Under the pieces are notes generated by a model. It did not search any database. It saw only the letters and a program-made list of their open reading frames with translations, and was not told the origin of the DNA. Shown piece after piece: positions 33,194-43,000 of a DNA stretch of 64,000 nucleotides. Position numbers and translations under genes: made by a program. Every line of letters begins with the position of its first letter. Position 1 is the first letter of the stretch. The stretch comes from Chromatiaceae bacterium (GTDB lineage Bacteria; Pseudomonadota; Gammaproteobacteria; Chromatiales; Chromatiaceae), in NCBI GenBank assembly GCA_019356535.1, contig CP037918.1:186001-250000 (forward strand), read 5' to 3'.

Positions 33194-34098
33194 ACGAACA
33201 GTACCCGCGCATCGATGTCCTGGAAATGAAACGCCCGGCCTGGCAGCGGCGGCTGCGTGCCTACTGGAAGCTGATCCGTGCCGATCGGCCGATCGGCATC
33301 TTCCTGTTGTTATGGCCCGCGCTGTGGGCGTTATGGATCGCGGGCGAGGGGAATCCGCCCTGGCAGGTGACGCTGATCTTCGTGCTCGGCACCGTACTGA
33401 TGCGCTCGGCCGGCTGCGCCATCAATGACTACGCCGACCGCGATTTCGATGGCCACGTGGAGCGCACCGCCGGTCGCCCCCTGGCCACCGGCCTGATCCG
33501 CCCGCGCGAGGCGCTGGCGGTGTTCGCGGTGTTGGCGCTGGTCGCCTTCGGGTTGGTGTTGTTTCTCAACCGGCTCACCGTGATGATGTCCTTCGTGGCG
33601 GTGGCGCTGGCAGCGGTCTATCCCTTCATGAAGCGCTATACCCACCTGCCGCAACTGGTGCTGGGCATGGCCTTCGGCTGGGCGGTTCCCATGGCCTTCA
33701 CCGCCCTGCATGGCACGGTGCCGCCACTTGCCTGGGAGTTGTTTGCCGCCACCGTGATCTGGGCGCTGATCTATGACACCGAGTACGCCATGGTCGATCG
33801 CGAGGACGACCTGAAGATCGGCATCAAGTCCAGCGCCATTCTGTTCGGTCGTCATGACCGTCTGATCATCGGTCTGCTGCAACTGCTGATGCTTGCCCTG
33901 CTGTGGGATGCCGGCCGCCGCGCCGGCTTGGGCTGGGGCTGGTGGGGCGGACTGGCGGTCGGTGCTGGACTGTTTGCCTGGCAGCAGGTGCTGATCCGTC
34001 ATCGCGAGCGGCAGGCCTGCTTTCGTGCCTTTCTCAACAACAATGCCTTCGGGCTGGTGTTGTTCCTCGGCCTGTTCCTCGACTACCTGTTGCGTTGA
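33190..34098 (+). CDS. ubiA: 4-hydroxybenzoate octaprenyltransferase
   Basis: UbiA prenylates 4-hydroxybenzoate in the inner membrane. The start at 33190 ([15 protein letters not shown]) gives 302 residues and eight to nine hydrophobic segments. The two Asp-rich motifs are clear: [20 protein letters not shown] and [19 protein letters not shown]. It overlaps ubiC by four bases and its stop overlaps a TTG start of the next gene. Confidence 0.96.
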   Translation: MNEQYPRIDVLEMKRPAWQRRLRAYWKLIRADRPIGIFLLLWPALWALWIAGEGNPPWQVTLIFVLGTVLMRSAGCAINDYADRDFDGHVERTAGRPLATGLIRPREALAVFAVLALVAFGLVLFLNRLTVMMSFVAVALAAVYPFMKRYTHLPQLVLGMAFGWAVPMAFTALHGTVPPLAWELFAATVIWALIYDTEYAMVDREDDLKIGIKSSAILFGRHDRLIIGLLQLLMLALLWDAGRRAGLGWGWWGGLAVGAGLFAWQQVLIRHRERQACFRAFLNNNAFGLVLFLGLFLDYLLR

Positions 34099-35567
34099 TA
34101 CACCGTCTCGTTGTCCTGCTGTTGCTGTTGATCACGGCATCGTGGTGGGGCTGGGGCGCGCTGTACGCCCCGCCGACCGTGCGTGTGCTGGCCGACGGCA
34201 GCCGCCTGGACTGGGATCAATGCTGGTTCGACACGCCTTCCTGGCGGCCGGTGCACTGTGGCTGGCTGCGCCGCCCCCGAGAAGACATTGTCCTGCCGGT
34301 GGTCTACCTGCCGGCTTTCTTCTGGCAGCGGCGGCAGCCGCCGGTGCTGTACGTCTCCGGTGGGCCGGGTGGGGCCACCGGGTTGGAGGAGGAAGTGATG
34401 CCGGCCTGGCTGAACTGGCTGGACGAGGTCGATTGGGCGGCCGATGTCATCCTCTACGACCAGCGCGGGGTAGGGCGCAGCCATCCGGCTATCGACTGTC
34501 CCGAGGTGCGCGCCGAGCAGCGCGCACTGTTCGACAGCCAGGCTCCACAGGCGCAGCAATACCGGCGTCTGCAAGACGCGCGTCGTGCCTGTCGCGACCG
34601 CCTGCTGGCCGCGGGGATCGACCTGACCGCTTACCACACCCCGGCGAATGCAGATGACGCACTGGCGCTGGTCGGTGCCCTGGGGTTGTCGCGTTGGCGC
34701 CTTTACGGGGTCTCCTATGGCACCCGGGTGGCGCTGGAGATACTGCGCCGCGCCCCGGCGGGGCTGGAGGCAGTGGTGCTCGATTCGGTCTATCCGCCAC
34801 CGATGCACCCCGAGGTGCAGGATGCCTGGCTGCTGGCGCGCGCTTTGTACCTGGCGACCGTGGTGTGCGAGCGACTGGGCTGTGAGGCGCCGGCCATGCG
34901 CTTGCGCGCCGATCTCGAGCAGGCCATGGCGCGCCTGCGCAGCCAGCCGCTACGGCTCACCCTGCGTGACCCGGCTGGCGGGGTGCCGTTGACCCTGTCG
35001 CTGGACGATGCCGACCTGGCCTGGCTGATCTTCGACGCCGAATACCAGTGGAACAATCTGGAACGCTTGCCTGGCCTGCTCGCCGAACTGGCGGACGGTC
35101 GTGCGGGGGCGATCACCCGCGCGCTGGCGCAGGGCTCGCTGGAGGGCCTGCTGGGCGAAGGCATGAGCGAGGCGGTAGCCAACTCGGTAGAGTGTTCCGA
35201 CAATCCCCCGTTGTCCGAGGAAGCCTTTCAGCGCTCGCTGCGGCGCTATCCGGCAGTGGCGGCGATCAAGGTTCTGGACTGGCGCTACGGCCCCTGCCGC
35301 ATCTGGCCGCGCGCGCCGGTGGCCGAGGCCTTTGCACGCCCGGTGCACAGCCGGCTGCCGGTGCTGCTGCTCGCCGGCGAATTTGATCCGGTGACGCCAC
35401 CGCAATGGGCCGAGGTGGCGGCGCGTACCCTGCCGCGCGGTGAGGTGCTGATCTTTCCCGGCATCGGTCACGGGGTGCTCGATTCCGATGCCTGCGCGCT
35501 CGAGGTAGTGCGAGCGTTCTGGACCTCGCCGGAGGCCCCGGCGGTGCCGGAGTGTCTCGAACTGTAA
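34095..35567 (+). CDS. exported alpha/beta hydrolase, tripeptidyl aminopeptidase-like
   Basis: This 490-residue protein probably starts at TTG 34095, which overlaps the ubiA stop (TTGA); this gives an N-terminal hydrophobic export or anchor sequence ([21 protein letters not shown]). Motifs are the oxyanion region YVSGGPGG (residues 85-92), [11 protein letters not shown], the nucleophile elbow GVSYG with S206, and C-terminal GEFDPVTPP (Asp) and GIGHGVL (His). This is the TAP/prolyl aminopeptidase-like group of hydrolases; the substrate is unknown. Several cysteines suggest periplasmic disulfides. A frame open further upstream overlaps ubiA and is rejected. Confidence 0.82.
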   Translation: MIHRLVVLLLLLITASWWGWGALYAPPTVRVLADGSRLDWDQCWFDTPSWRPVHCGWLRRPREDIVLPVVYLPAFFWQRRQPPVLYVSGGPGGATGLEEEVMPAWLNWLDEVDWAADVILYDQRGVGRSHPAIDCPEVRAEQRALFDSQAPQAQQYRRLQDARRACRDRLLAAGIDLTAYHTPANADDALALVGALGLSRWRLYGVSYGTRVALEILRRAPAGLEAVVLDSVYPPPMHPEVQDAWLLARALYLATVVCERLGCEAPAMRLRADLEQAMARLRSQPLRLTLRDPAGGVPLTLSLDDADLAWLIFDAEYQWNNLERLPGLLAELADGRAGAITRALAQGSLEGLLGEGMSEAVANSVECSDNPPLSEEAFQRSLRRYPAVAAIKVLDWRYGPCRIWPRAPVAEAFARPVHSRLPVLLLAGEFDPVTPPQWAEVAARTLPRGEVLIFPGIGHGVLDSDACALEVVRAFWTSPEAPAVPECLEL

Positions 35568-35577
35568 TCACACAATT

Positions 35578-35606
35578 TTGACAGTATGGGTGGATGACAT
35601 TACCCT
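35578..35606 (+). promoter_or_regulatory. candidate promoter of the type I secretion/adhesin cluster
   Basis: A perfect TTGACA (35578-35583) lies 17 nt upstream of TACCCT (35601-35606). It falls in the 203-nt gap between the hydrolase stop and the TolC-like gene, the only substantial non-coding space before the secretion cassette. The -10 hexamer is a weak match (3 of 6). The implied leader is about 160 nt; no known riboswitch fold was recognised in it. Confidence 0.5.
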
Positions 35607-35770
35607 AGCGCCCGTGTCGAATCTGGGTGCAGCTGATACTGCTTTGAGGCTCAGGCGCACGCGGTGATTTTAACTATGTGGCAAGAGTGCCAGCTGTAGG
35701 TTGACTTACGGTTTAGAGGCCCCCGTTTTGAAGATGGGATGGATTGTGCCAAAACAAGGAAGTAGGGCGT

Positions 35771-37075
35771 ATGTTGCGCTGGAAGCCGCCTCATAATGCT
35801 TGGAAGAAGGAACGACCGCGCTCTGTCAGCTTTCTGATCGGTTTTTCCGGTTGCTGTCTACTGATGCAATCGGTTGGCGGTTGGGCCGCCGGCGGTTCTT
35901 CGTCCTCCCCTTTGGCGTTGCCCGACCTTATCGCTGCCGCATCCCGTACCCATCCCTCTGTCGCCGCAAAACAGGCAGAAAACGAGGCTGCGCGCTTCGA
36001 AGTCGAAGCCGCCCGGCGGCAGTACTGGCCAGCGCCCTCTGCTCAAGTGCTCCAGGACGGCAGCAATAACCTGACCACTCTTCGTCTCACTCAACCGTTA
36101 TGGGCGGGGGGGCGCATCGATGCAGGTCTGGCCGCAGCCGCCGCACGTGAGCAGGTGGCTCGCGAGGGTATCGGTGAGACACGGCGGCAGCTGGCCTTGC
36201 GGCTGGCGGACCTGTGGCAAGGCTGGTTGCTGGCTCGTGGGCGCATCCAGGTGCTTCGAGACGGTATTGGTTTGCTCGAACGCTATGAACAGAGTGTGAA
36301 ACGCCGCCAGAAGGGCGGTTTTGCGGGCCTGGCCGATCTGCGGCTCGTTCAGGCACGCATCAGCCAGATGCGAGGCGATTTGCTGGCAGCGCAACTCCAG
36401 GAAAGGGTTGTCCGCTCACAGATCAGCCTAGCGGCCGGTGTCACCTTGCAAGCGGTTGACCCCGACCTCCCCCTGCCTGTTCCTCCCGTCTTCTCCCTCA
36501 ACAATTTGGCGTGGCTCATCCAGCAGGCGGAAGCGGCTGATCCTCTCTTGCGCCGTCTCCAGCGTGAACTCGAGGTGGTCCGGCAAGAAGCAAAAAGGCA
36601 GCGAGCCATGCAGTGGCCCACCCTGAACCTCGTTGCTCAACATCAGCAGGGCCGTAGCAATGGTCTCTCGGTAAACGACAATCAGCTGATGCTTACCCTC
36701 GAATATGCCCCAGGCGCAGGACTTGATACGGCATATGCTGCCAAGGCTGCCTGGCGCCGCGTCGCGGCTGCTCAGGCTGGCATTGAGGCTCGACGTCGTG
36801 AGCTTGTCGATACCGTGAGCGCGGTCCGTGAAGAGGCTGCTGCCTTGTTGGATCGCAAGCAGCGCAGCCTGCGCAGCCTTGCCTCTACCCGCGCCGTTCT
36901 TGCTTCGTACGAACGGCAATTTACCGCCGGGCGCAAGACGTGGCTTGAGGTCGTCAATGCAGCACGTGAACGCATCCAGGCGGAAGTGGCCGTTGCGGAT
37001 ATCAATGCCCAGCTGGCCGGCGCTGTCTGGAGGTTGCGTATTCTCACTGGTCAGGTGCCCGGGGCCGGGAGTTGA
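35771..37075 (+). CDS. TolC-like outer membrane protein of type I secretion
   Basis: The ATG at 35771, ten bases after AAGGA, gives 434 residues with an N-terminal signal (basic region then SFLIGFSGCCLLMQSVGGWAA). An in-frame TTG at 35744 is less likely. The mature protein is largely helical with two similar halves and TolC-type features (LRLTQPLWAGGRIDAG; LTLEYAPGAGLDTAYAAK; TWLEVVNAARERIQAE), which fit a trimeric channel-tunnel. It is the first gene of a four-gene cassette, so it should serve as the dedicated outer-membrane exit of the adhesin; its stop overlaps the TTG start of the ABC transporter. Confidence 0.88.
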   Translation: MLRWKPPHNAWKKERPRSVSFLIGFSGCCLLMQSVGGWAAGGSSSSPLALPDLIAAASRTHPSVAAKQAENEAARFEVEAARRQYWPAPSAQVLQDGSNNLTTLRLTQPLWAGGRIDAGLAAAAAREQVAREGIGETRRQLALRLADLWQGWLLARGRIQVLRDGIGLLERYEQSVKRRQKGGFAGLADLRLVQARISQMRGDLLAAQLQERVVRSQISLAAGVTLQAVDPDLPLPVPPVFSLNNLAWLIQQAEAADPLLRRLQRELEVVRQEAKRQRAMQWPTLNLVAQHQQGRSNGLSVNDNQLMLTLEYAPGAGLDTAYAAKAAWRRVAAAQAGIEARRRELVDTVSAVREEAAALLDRKQRSLRSLASTRAVLASYERQFTAGRKTWLEVVNAARERIQAEVAVADINAQLAGAVWRLRILTGQVPGAGS

Positions 37076-38838
37076 GCACTGTGGAAACGGCCTCCCGTCT
37101 CGAGACAGCCCGTTCACTTTTTCGTCGTGCTCTGCTGGCGCGCAAAGGTCTGTTCGTCCAGGCAGCGGCTGCCGCCTTGCTGGCCAATGTACTGGCCTTG
37201 GCTACTGCCCTCTACAGCATGCAGGTTTACGACAGGGTCATCCCTACTCAGGGGATTTCTACCCTCATCGTGCTGACCGGCGGTGTGCTGCTGGCTGCTG
37301 TGCTCGAACTGGTGGTCAAACTGGTCCGTTCGCATGTGCTCGAAACCAGTATCCGGGGGATGGACCTGGATCTCTCGCACGCGATCTTTCGCCGTCTGCT
37401 GGGCATTCGCCTCGACCAGTTTCCCGCTGCCATTGGCAGTCTTTCGGCACAGTTGAAGAGTTACGAAACCATCCGTGCCTTCCTTTCATCGGCCACTCTC
37501 TACCTTTTGGTGGACGCCCCCTTCGCATTGCTTTTTCTGGGGGTCATTGCGCTCATTGCCGGCCCCAGCGTGGCCGTCATCCCGGCCGTCTTCTTTGTGC
37601 TGGCACTGGGGGTAGGGTTGTTTCACAAGCGGCGTATCGTACGGCATGCCGAAAGCGGCTATGTCGCTGCCAACAAGAAACTGGGTCTGCTGGTTGAGAC
37701 CATCGAGGCAGCCGAAAACATCAAGGCCGCCGGTGCCCAGCAACGCCAGACCGAACGTTGGAACGAGTTGAGCCGGCAGAGCGTCGACGATGATATGACC
37801 ATCCGTCGTGTCTCCGAATCGGCAGCTTATCAGGCGGCCTTTATTCAACAGATGAGCTACGTGCTGTTGGTAGCCATGGGCGCCTGGATTGCGGCCACCT
37901 CCAGTGAGCTGACAGTCGGCGGGATCATCGCCAGCGCTATCTTGTCCGGCAGGGTCTTGGCTCCCGTTGCCGCGTTGCCCGGGTTGTTGGTGCAAGCCGC
38001 CCATGCTCGAGTTGCCCTTGATGCACTCGAGAAGGTCTTCGCCTTGCAGACGGACAATCATGCCATTGAAAAGCCCCTGAAGCCCGAACGTATACACGGC
38101 GAATGGCGTGTGAGTGACTTGAAGTTTACTTATCCGGGGCATTCGCGTCCGTCGCTGGTCATACCCAATCTGCAGATCAAGAAGGGTGAAAAGATAGGGG
38201 TCATCGGGCCGATCGGTTCAGGAAAGTCGACCCTTCTCAAGTTGCTTGCCGGCCTCTATGCCCCGCCCCAGGGGCAGCTGTTGCTTGATGGGCTCGAAAT
38301 CCAGCAGATCGACCGCACGGTGCTCTCCTGCCGTCTGGGTTATCTGCCGCAGGAAACCCGGTTGCTGGCCGGGACCTTGCGCGAAAACCTTACCGCCGGC
38401 ATCGACGACCCGGGTGAAGAGGCTATCCTCGAAGTCTGCCGCTTGACGGGTCTCGATGCGTTGATTGCCGCGCATCCGCGCGGGCTCGAGATGCCTCTGG
38501 GTGAAGGAGGGCAGGGAGTCTCCGGGGGGCAACGGCAACTCGTGGTCCTGACCCGTCTCCTGCTTGCTCGGCCATCGGCCTGGCTTCTCGATGAGCCTAC
38601 TGCCAGCATGGACGAACAGAGTGAGGCGCGTGCCATCGAAGCACTCTCCCGTTCTTTGACCGAAGAGACCACCTTGATTGTGGTCACCCACAAGCCGGTG
38701 TTGCTCAATCTGGTCGAACGGCTGGTGGTCCTCCTCCCGGGAGGTGGCCTCATGGATGGCCCCAAAGACGCAGTACTCGCCCAATTGCGGCAAAACGCCC
38801 TGCGCTCCATCGATTCACAGAAGGAAAGGCGCGCATGA
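37072..38838 (+). CDS. type I secretion ABC transporter, LapB/LssB-like, no N-terminal peptidase-like domain
   Basis: The 588-residue protein starts at TTG 37072, overlapping the TolC-like stop (TTGA); GTG 37081 is an alternative. Membrane segments begin near residue 28, with MQVYDRVIPTQGISTLIVLTGG typical of the LapB/LssB exporter family. The ATPase domain has Walker A GPIGSGKS (379-386), Q-loop Q427, signature GVSGGQRQ (482-489), Walker B WLLDEP and H540. LapB-type exporters usually carry an N-terminal C39-peptidase-like domain of about 120 residues; here it is absent. It should energise export of the downstream adhesin. Confidence 0.9.
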   Translation: MSTVETASRLETARSLFRRALLARKGLFVQAAAAALLANVLALATALYSMQVYDRVIPTQGISTLIVLTGGVLLAAVLELVVKLVRSHVLETSIRGMDLDLSHAIFRRLLGIRLDQFPAAIGSLSAQLKSYETIRAFLSSATLYLLVDAPFALLFLGVIALIAGPSVAVIPAVFFVLALGVGLFHKRRIVRHAESGYVAANKKLGLLVETIEAAENIKAAGAQQRQTERWNELSRQSVDDDMTIRRVSESAAYQAAFIQQMSYVLLVAMGAWIAATSSELTVGGIIASAILSGRVLAPVAALPGLLVQAAHARVALDALEKVFALQTDNHAIEKPLKPERIHGEWRVSDLKFTYPGHSRPSLVIPNLQIKKGEKIGVIGPIGSGKSTLLKLLAGLYAPPQGQLLLDGLEIQQIDRTVLSCRLGYLPQETRLLAGTLRENLTAGIDDPGEEAILEVCRLTGLDALIAAHPRGLEMPLGEGGQGVSGGQRQLVVLTRLLLARPSAWLLDEPTASMDEQSEARAIEALSRSLTEETTLIVVTHKPVLLNLVERLVVLLPGGGLMDGPKDAVLAQLRQNALRSIDSQKERRA

Positions 38839-40025
38839 GCACGAGCGGTACGAGCACGGCAAAAGGCACTGCCACTGCGCATCGCTCCGGCTGGCTCCTT
38901 CTGCTGCTGTTCGTCGTGTTGACTGTATTGGGGTGGTGGGCGGCGCACGCCGAGCTGGCCCAGATTGCCCGTGCCCAAGGGCAGGTGATCGCCAGTGATC
39001 GTACCCAGGTGATCCAGGCGGCCATCGATGGCGTTATCGAATCGATCGAAGTCAAGGAAGGTCAGGCCGTCGAAAAGGGGCAGGTGCTGGTGCGACTCGA
39101 GCGCACGCAACATGCTGCTGCTCTTGCCGATAGTCGTGCCAAAGTGGCGGCGCTGGAGGCGGCCCTGGCCAGGCTGCGTGCCGAGGTGTTCAACAGGCCG
39201 CTTGAATTTCCCGAGGAGGTGCGTGCCTGGTCCGCTTTCGTACAGAACCAGACCGAGCTCTACCAGCGTCGCAAGGCGGCCCTTGAAGCCGAAATCGCCG
39301 CATTCAAACAGGCCCTAGCACTCACCCGCAAAGAGCTGTCTCTGGCCAACAAGCTGCTCGAAACCGGTGACATCGGGGAGGCCGAAGTGATCCGCCTGCA
39401 AAAACAGGCGGCCGATATTGATGGAAAAATCACCATACGACGCAACAAGTTCTTCGAAGAGGCCCAGGCCCAGATGACCAAGGCCGAAGAAGAACTGGCC
39501 ACTCAAAAGCAGATTCTGGCAGAACGCACGGTGAATTATGAACGTACGCTCATTACTGCGCCTGCCAACGGCCTAGTACGCAACATCCGCATCACCACCC
39601 CCGGCGCCCGTGTACGGCCCGGTGAAGTGATCATGGATCTCCTGCCTACCGGTAGCCAGTTGATCGTTGAGGCCAGGCTCAAACCGGCTGATATCGCACT
39701 CGTCCATCCCGGGTTGCCGGCTGCCGTCAAGCTCGATGCCTATGACTACAGTATCTATGGTGTGCTGCAGGGCAAGGTGGTTTATGTCAGTCCCGATGCC
39801 CTCACCGATGAAGGCCCGCAGGGCAAGACGATCTACTACCGGGTGCGCATCCGCATCGACGACGCGGCACTTGCCGAGCGCAACCAGCGCTATCCCGATC
39901 GTCCCATAGAAATTCAGCCCGGCATGACCGCAACGGTAGAGATCCGCACCGGCAGCCGGACCGTATTGCAATATCTGATCAAGCCTGTCACGAAAACGTT
40001 CGCCGAGTCCTTGGGCGAACGTTGA
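38835..40025 (+). CDS. HlyD-family membrane fusion protein
   Basis: This 396-residue adaptor has a short cytoplasmic N-terminus, one membrane segment (residues about 19-37), a lipoyl/biotinyl-like half (VIQAAIDGVIESIEVKEGQA), a long coiled coil (about residues 85-235), the second lipoyl half (ITAPANGLVRNIRI) and a C-terminal beta-barrel domain (YDYSIYGVLQGKVVYVSPDAL). It bridges the ABC exporter and the TolC-like protein. It overlaps the ABC gene by four bases (ATGA), and precedes the adhesin by 33 nt. Confidence 0.92.
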   Translation: MSTSGTSTAKGTATAHRSGWLLLLLFVVLTVLGWWAAHAELAQIARAQGQVIASDRTQVIQAAIDGVIESIEVKEGQAVEKGQVLVRLERTQHAAALADSRAKVAALEAALARLRAEVFNRPLEFPEEVRAWSAFVQNQTELYQRRKAALEAEIAAFKQALALTRKELSLANKLLETGDIGEAEVIRLQKQAADIDGKITIRRNKFFEEAQAQMTKAEEELATQKQILAERTVNYERTLITAPANGLVRNIRITTPGARVRPGEVIMDLLPTGSQLIVEARLKPADIALVHPGLPAAVKLDAYDYSIYGVLQGKVVYVSPDALTDEGPQGKTIYYRVRIRIDDAALAERNQRYPDRPIEIQPGMTATVEIRTGSRTVLQYLIKPVTKTFAESLGER

Positions 40026-40058
40026 GGGAGCTCGAACACCTACAAGGAGGAAACCGAC

Positions 40059-43000
40059 ATGAAGCAGCGCCCCCCCGCCGAACAAGCCACTGCCAAATCC
40101 CTTGATGCTCAGGCTGTGCCCTCTGCCCCGGCCCACGCCAAGGCCAAGGCCAAGGCAGCGCGCCACACCGATGATGATCAATTGTGGAAGAAGCGCTACG
40201 CTGATGACGAGCAGGCCGCCCAGGCGGTCGCTGAAGAGGGCGCGCCGGAGTTTGAAGAGGTTGCAGCCGACGGCGCGACCGAAGTCCTGGGTGAGCCGCT
40301 GCAACTCGCCCAGGCCCCTGCAGCCGGTGCCGCCGCAGGCGCAACGGCGGGGGAAAGCGCCGCTGCCGGCACGGCAGCGGGCGAGGCGGCTGCCAGCACA
40401 GCTGCTGCTGGTGCCGCATCGGGTGCGGCGGCCGCCGGTGCCGCTGCGGCCGGTGTCGGCATGGGGGGGCTGGTGCTGGGCGGTGTCGTCCTAGGCGGTG
40501 CCGCTCTGGCTGCTGGCGGCGGTGGTGGCTCATCCTCATCCAGCAACACCACGCCCGACACCACGCCCGACACCACGCCGCCCACGATCCAGTCTGTCGC
40601 CTCCCACAGCGCCACCGATACCGTGGTGCTCACCTACAACGAAACGCTCGATGCGGCCCATCCGCCTCAGCCTTCCGATTTCACGGTAACGGTAGGTGGG
40701 CAGACCGTTGCTGTCAGCAATGTAACGGTCCAGGGTACCACGGTCACCCTGCAGCTGCCCCAAAACAGCATTGCCCAAAACGCCTCGGTGACCGTCACAT
40801 ACACCGATCCCACCACCGGCAACGATGCCAACGCAATCCAGGATGTGGCTGGTAACGATGCGGCAAGCTTCTCTGCGGGCGTAGTGGCAGATGGTTACAT
40901 CCGTGGCGCCGAGGTCTATATCGATACCAATGGCAACGGCAAGGCCGATCCCAACACGGATTTCTACGTCGGCACCACCGACAGCCAAGGCAATTTCATC
41001 CTGCCGGTCAATGCGCCGCAAGGGGCCATCATTGCCGTAGGTGGGGTGAATGTCGATACCGGCGTACCCAACAACGTGCCCCTTAAGGCACCGGCTGGCG
41101 CGACTGTGGTGACGCCGCTGACCACCCTGGTGCAGGAGCTGGTCGAACAGAAGGGGGTAGATGCTGCAACTGCGGAAACCCGGGTGAAGACGGCTCTGGG
41201 TATTACCTCGAACGTCAGCCTGAAGAATTATGATCCCCTCGGGGCGCAGGATGTCGCTGTTCAGAAGGCAGCCGCCAAGGTGGCCACCCTGCTGGTCAAG
41301 GCAGAGCAACTGCAAGCCGGTGCGGGCGAAGCAGCACTGACCCAGTTGGTCCAAGCGGTGGATGCCAGTGCGTTATCCAATCAGACCATCAATTTGAATG
41401 GTGCGGCTTCTACCATCCTCGACAGTGCACTGCAAAGCGCAGGTGCAACCCCGGCGGTATTGAGTCAAGTGCCGGCAAAAGCCAACGCGCTGGTGGCTAC
41501 GCTCGATGCCATTGATACTGCACAAACCATCGATGAAATCAGTATTATTCAGGCTCAAGGGCTTGATACGATACCGCCCGGTGCGCCGACCATTGCCACG
41601 GTGGCCGGTGACAATGTCATCAATCAGGCGGAAGCGAATACCACGCTCAGCGGTACCGCCGAGGCGAATGCGCAGGTCAGCCTGACCTTGGGCCAAGGCA
41701 ATACCCAAACGGTCACAGCTGATGCCAATGGCAACTGGCAATACACCCTGAGCCCGGCGGATATTACGGCCCTGGGGCAGGGGGCTGTGAGCATCACGGC
41801 CACGGCGACCGATGCGGCCGGTAACACCGGCCCGGCGGCCACGGGCAATATCACCATCGACACCATTGCGCCCAATGCGCCGACCATTGCCACGGTGGCC
41901 GGCGACAATGTCATCAATCAGACGGAAGTGAACACCACGCTCACCGGTACCGCCGAGGCCAATGCACAGGTCAGCCTGACCTTGGGGCATGTCAACAATG
42001 CCCGGACGGTGACGGCCGATGCCAATGGCAACTGGCAATACACCCTGACCTTGGCGGATATCTTGGCCTTGAGGCCGGGGCCTGTGACCCTCACGGCCAC
42101 GGCGACCGATGCGGCGGGCAACACCGGTCCGGCGGCGAGTCGCGATATCATCATCGACACCACGCCGCCCACGATCCAGTCTGTCGCCTCCCACAGCGCC
42201 ACCCATACCGTGGTGCTCACCTACAACGAAACGCTCGATTTGGCCCATCCGCCTCAGCCTTCCGATTTCACGGTAACGGTAGGTGGGCAGACCGTTGCTG
42301 TCAGCAATGTAACGGTCCAGGGTGCCACGGTCACCCTGCAGCTGCCCCAGAACAGCATTGCCCAAGGCGCCTCGGTGATCGTCACATACACCGATCCCAC
42401 CACTGGCAACGACACCAATGCGATCCAGGATGCGGCCGGTAACGATGCGGCAAGTTTCGCTTCGGGCGTAGTGGCAGATGGTTACATCCGTGGCGCCGAG
42501 GTCTATATCGACACCAACGGCAACGGCAAGGCCGATCCAAACACGGATTTCTACGTTGGAACCACCGATAGCCAAGGCAATTTCATCCTGCCGGCCAATG
42601 CGCCGCAAGGAGCCATCATCGCCGTGGGTGGGGTGAACATCGATACCGGCGTACCCAACAACGTGCCCCTCAAGGCACCGGCTGGCGCGACCGTGGTGAC
42701 GCCACTGACCACTCTGGTGCAGGAGCTGGTCGAACAGAAGGGGGTAGATGCTGCAACTGCGGAAACAAAGGTTAAGACGGCTCTGGGTATTACCTCGAAC
42801 GTCAGCCTGAAGGATTATGATCCCCTCGGGGCACAGGATGTCACTGTTCAGAAGGCCGCCGCCAAGGTGGCCACCCTGCTGGTCAAGGCAGAGCAACTGC
42901 AAGCTGGTGCGGGTGAAGCAGCACTGACCCAGCTGGCCCAAACGGTGGATACCAGTGCGTTATCCAATCAGAGCATCACCTTGGATAGTGCCACTGTTTC

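Noticed and set aside
35607..35770. Possible c-di-GMP riboswitch in the leader of the secretion cassette
   Set aside because: No GEMM-like conserved core or tetraloop arrangement could be found by eye; a covariance-model search would decide.
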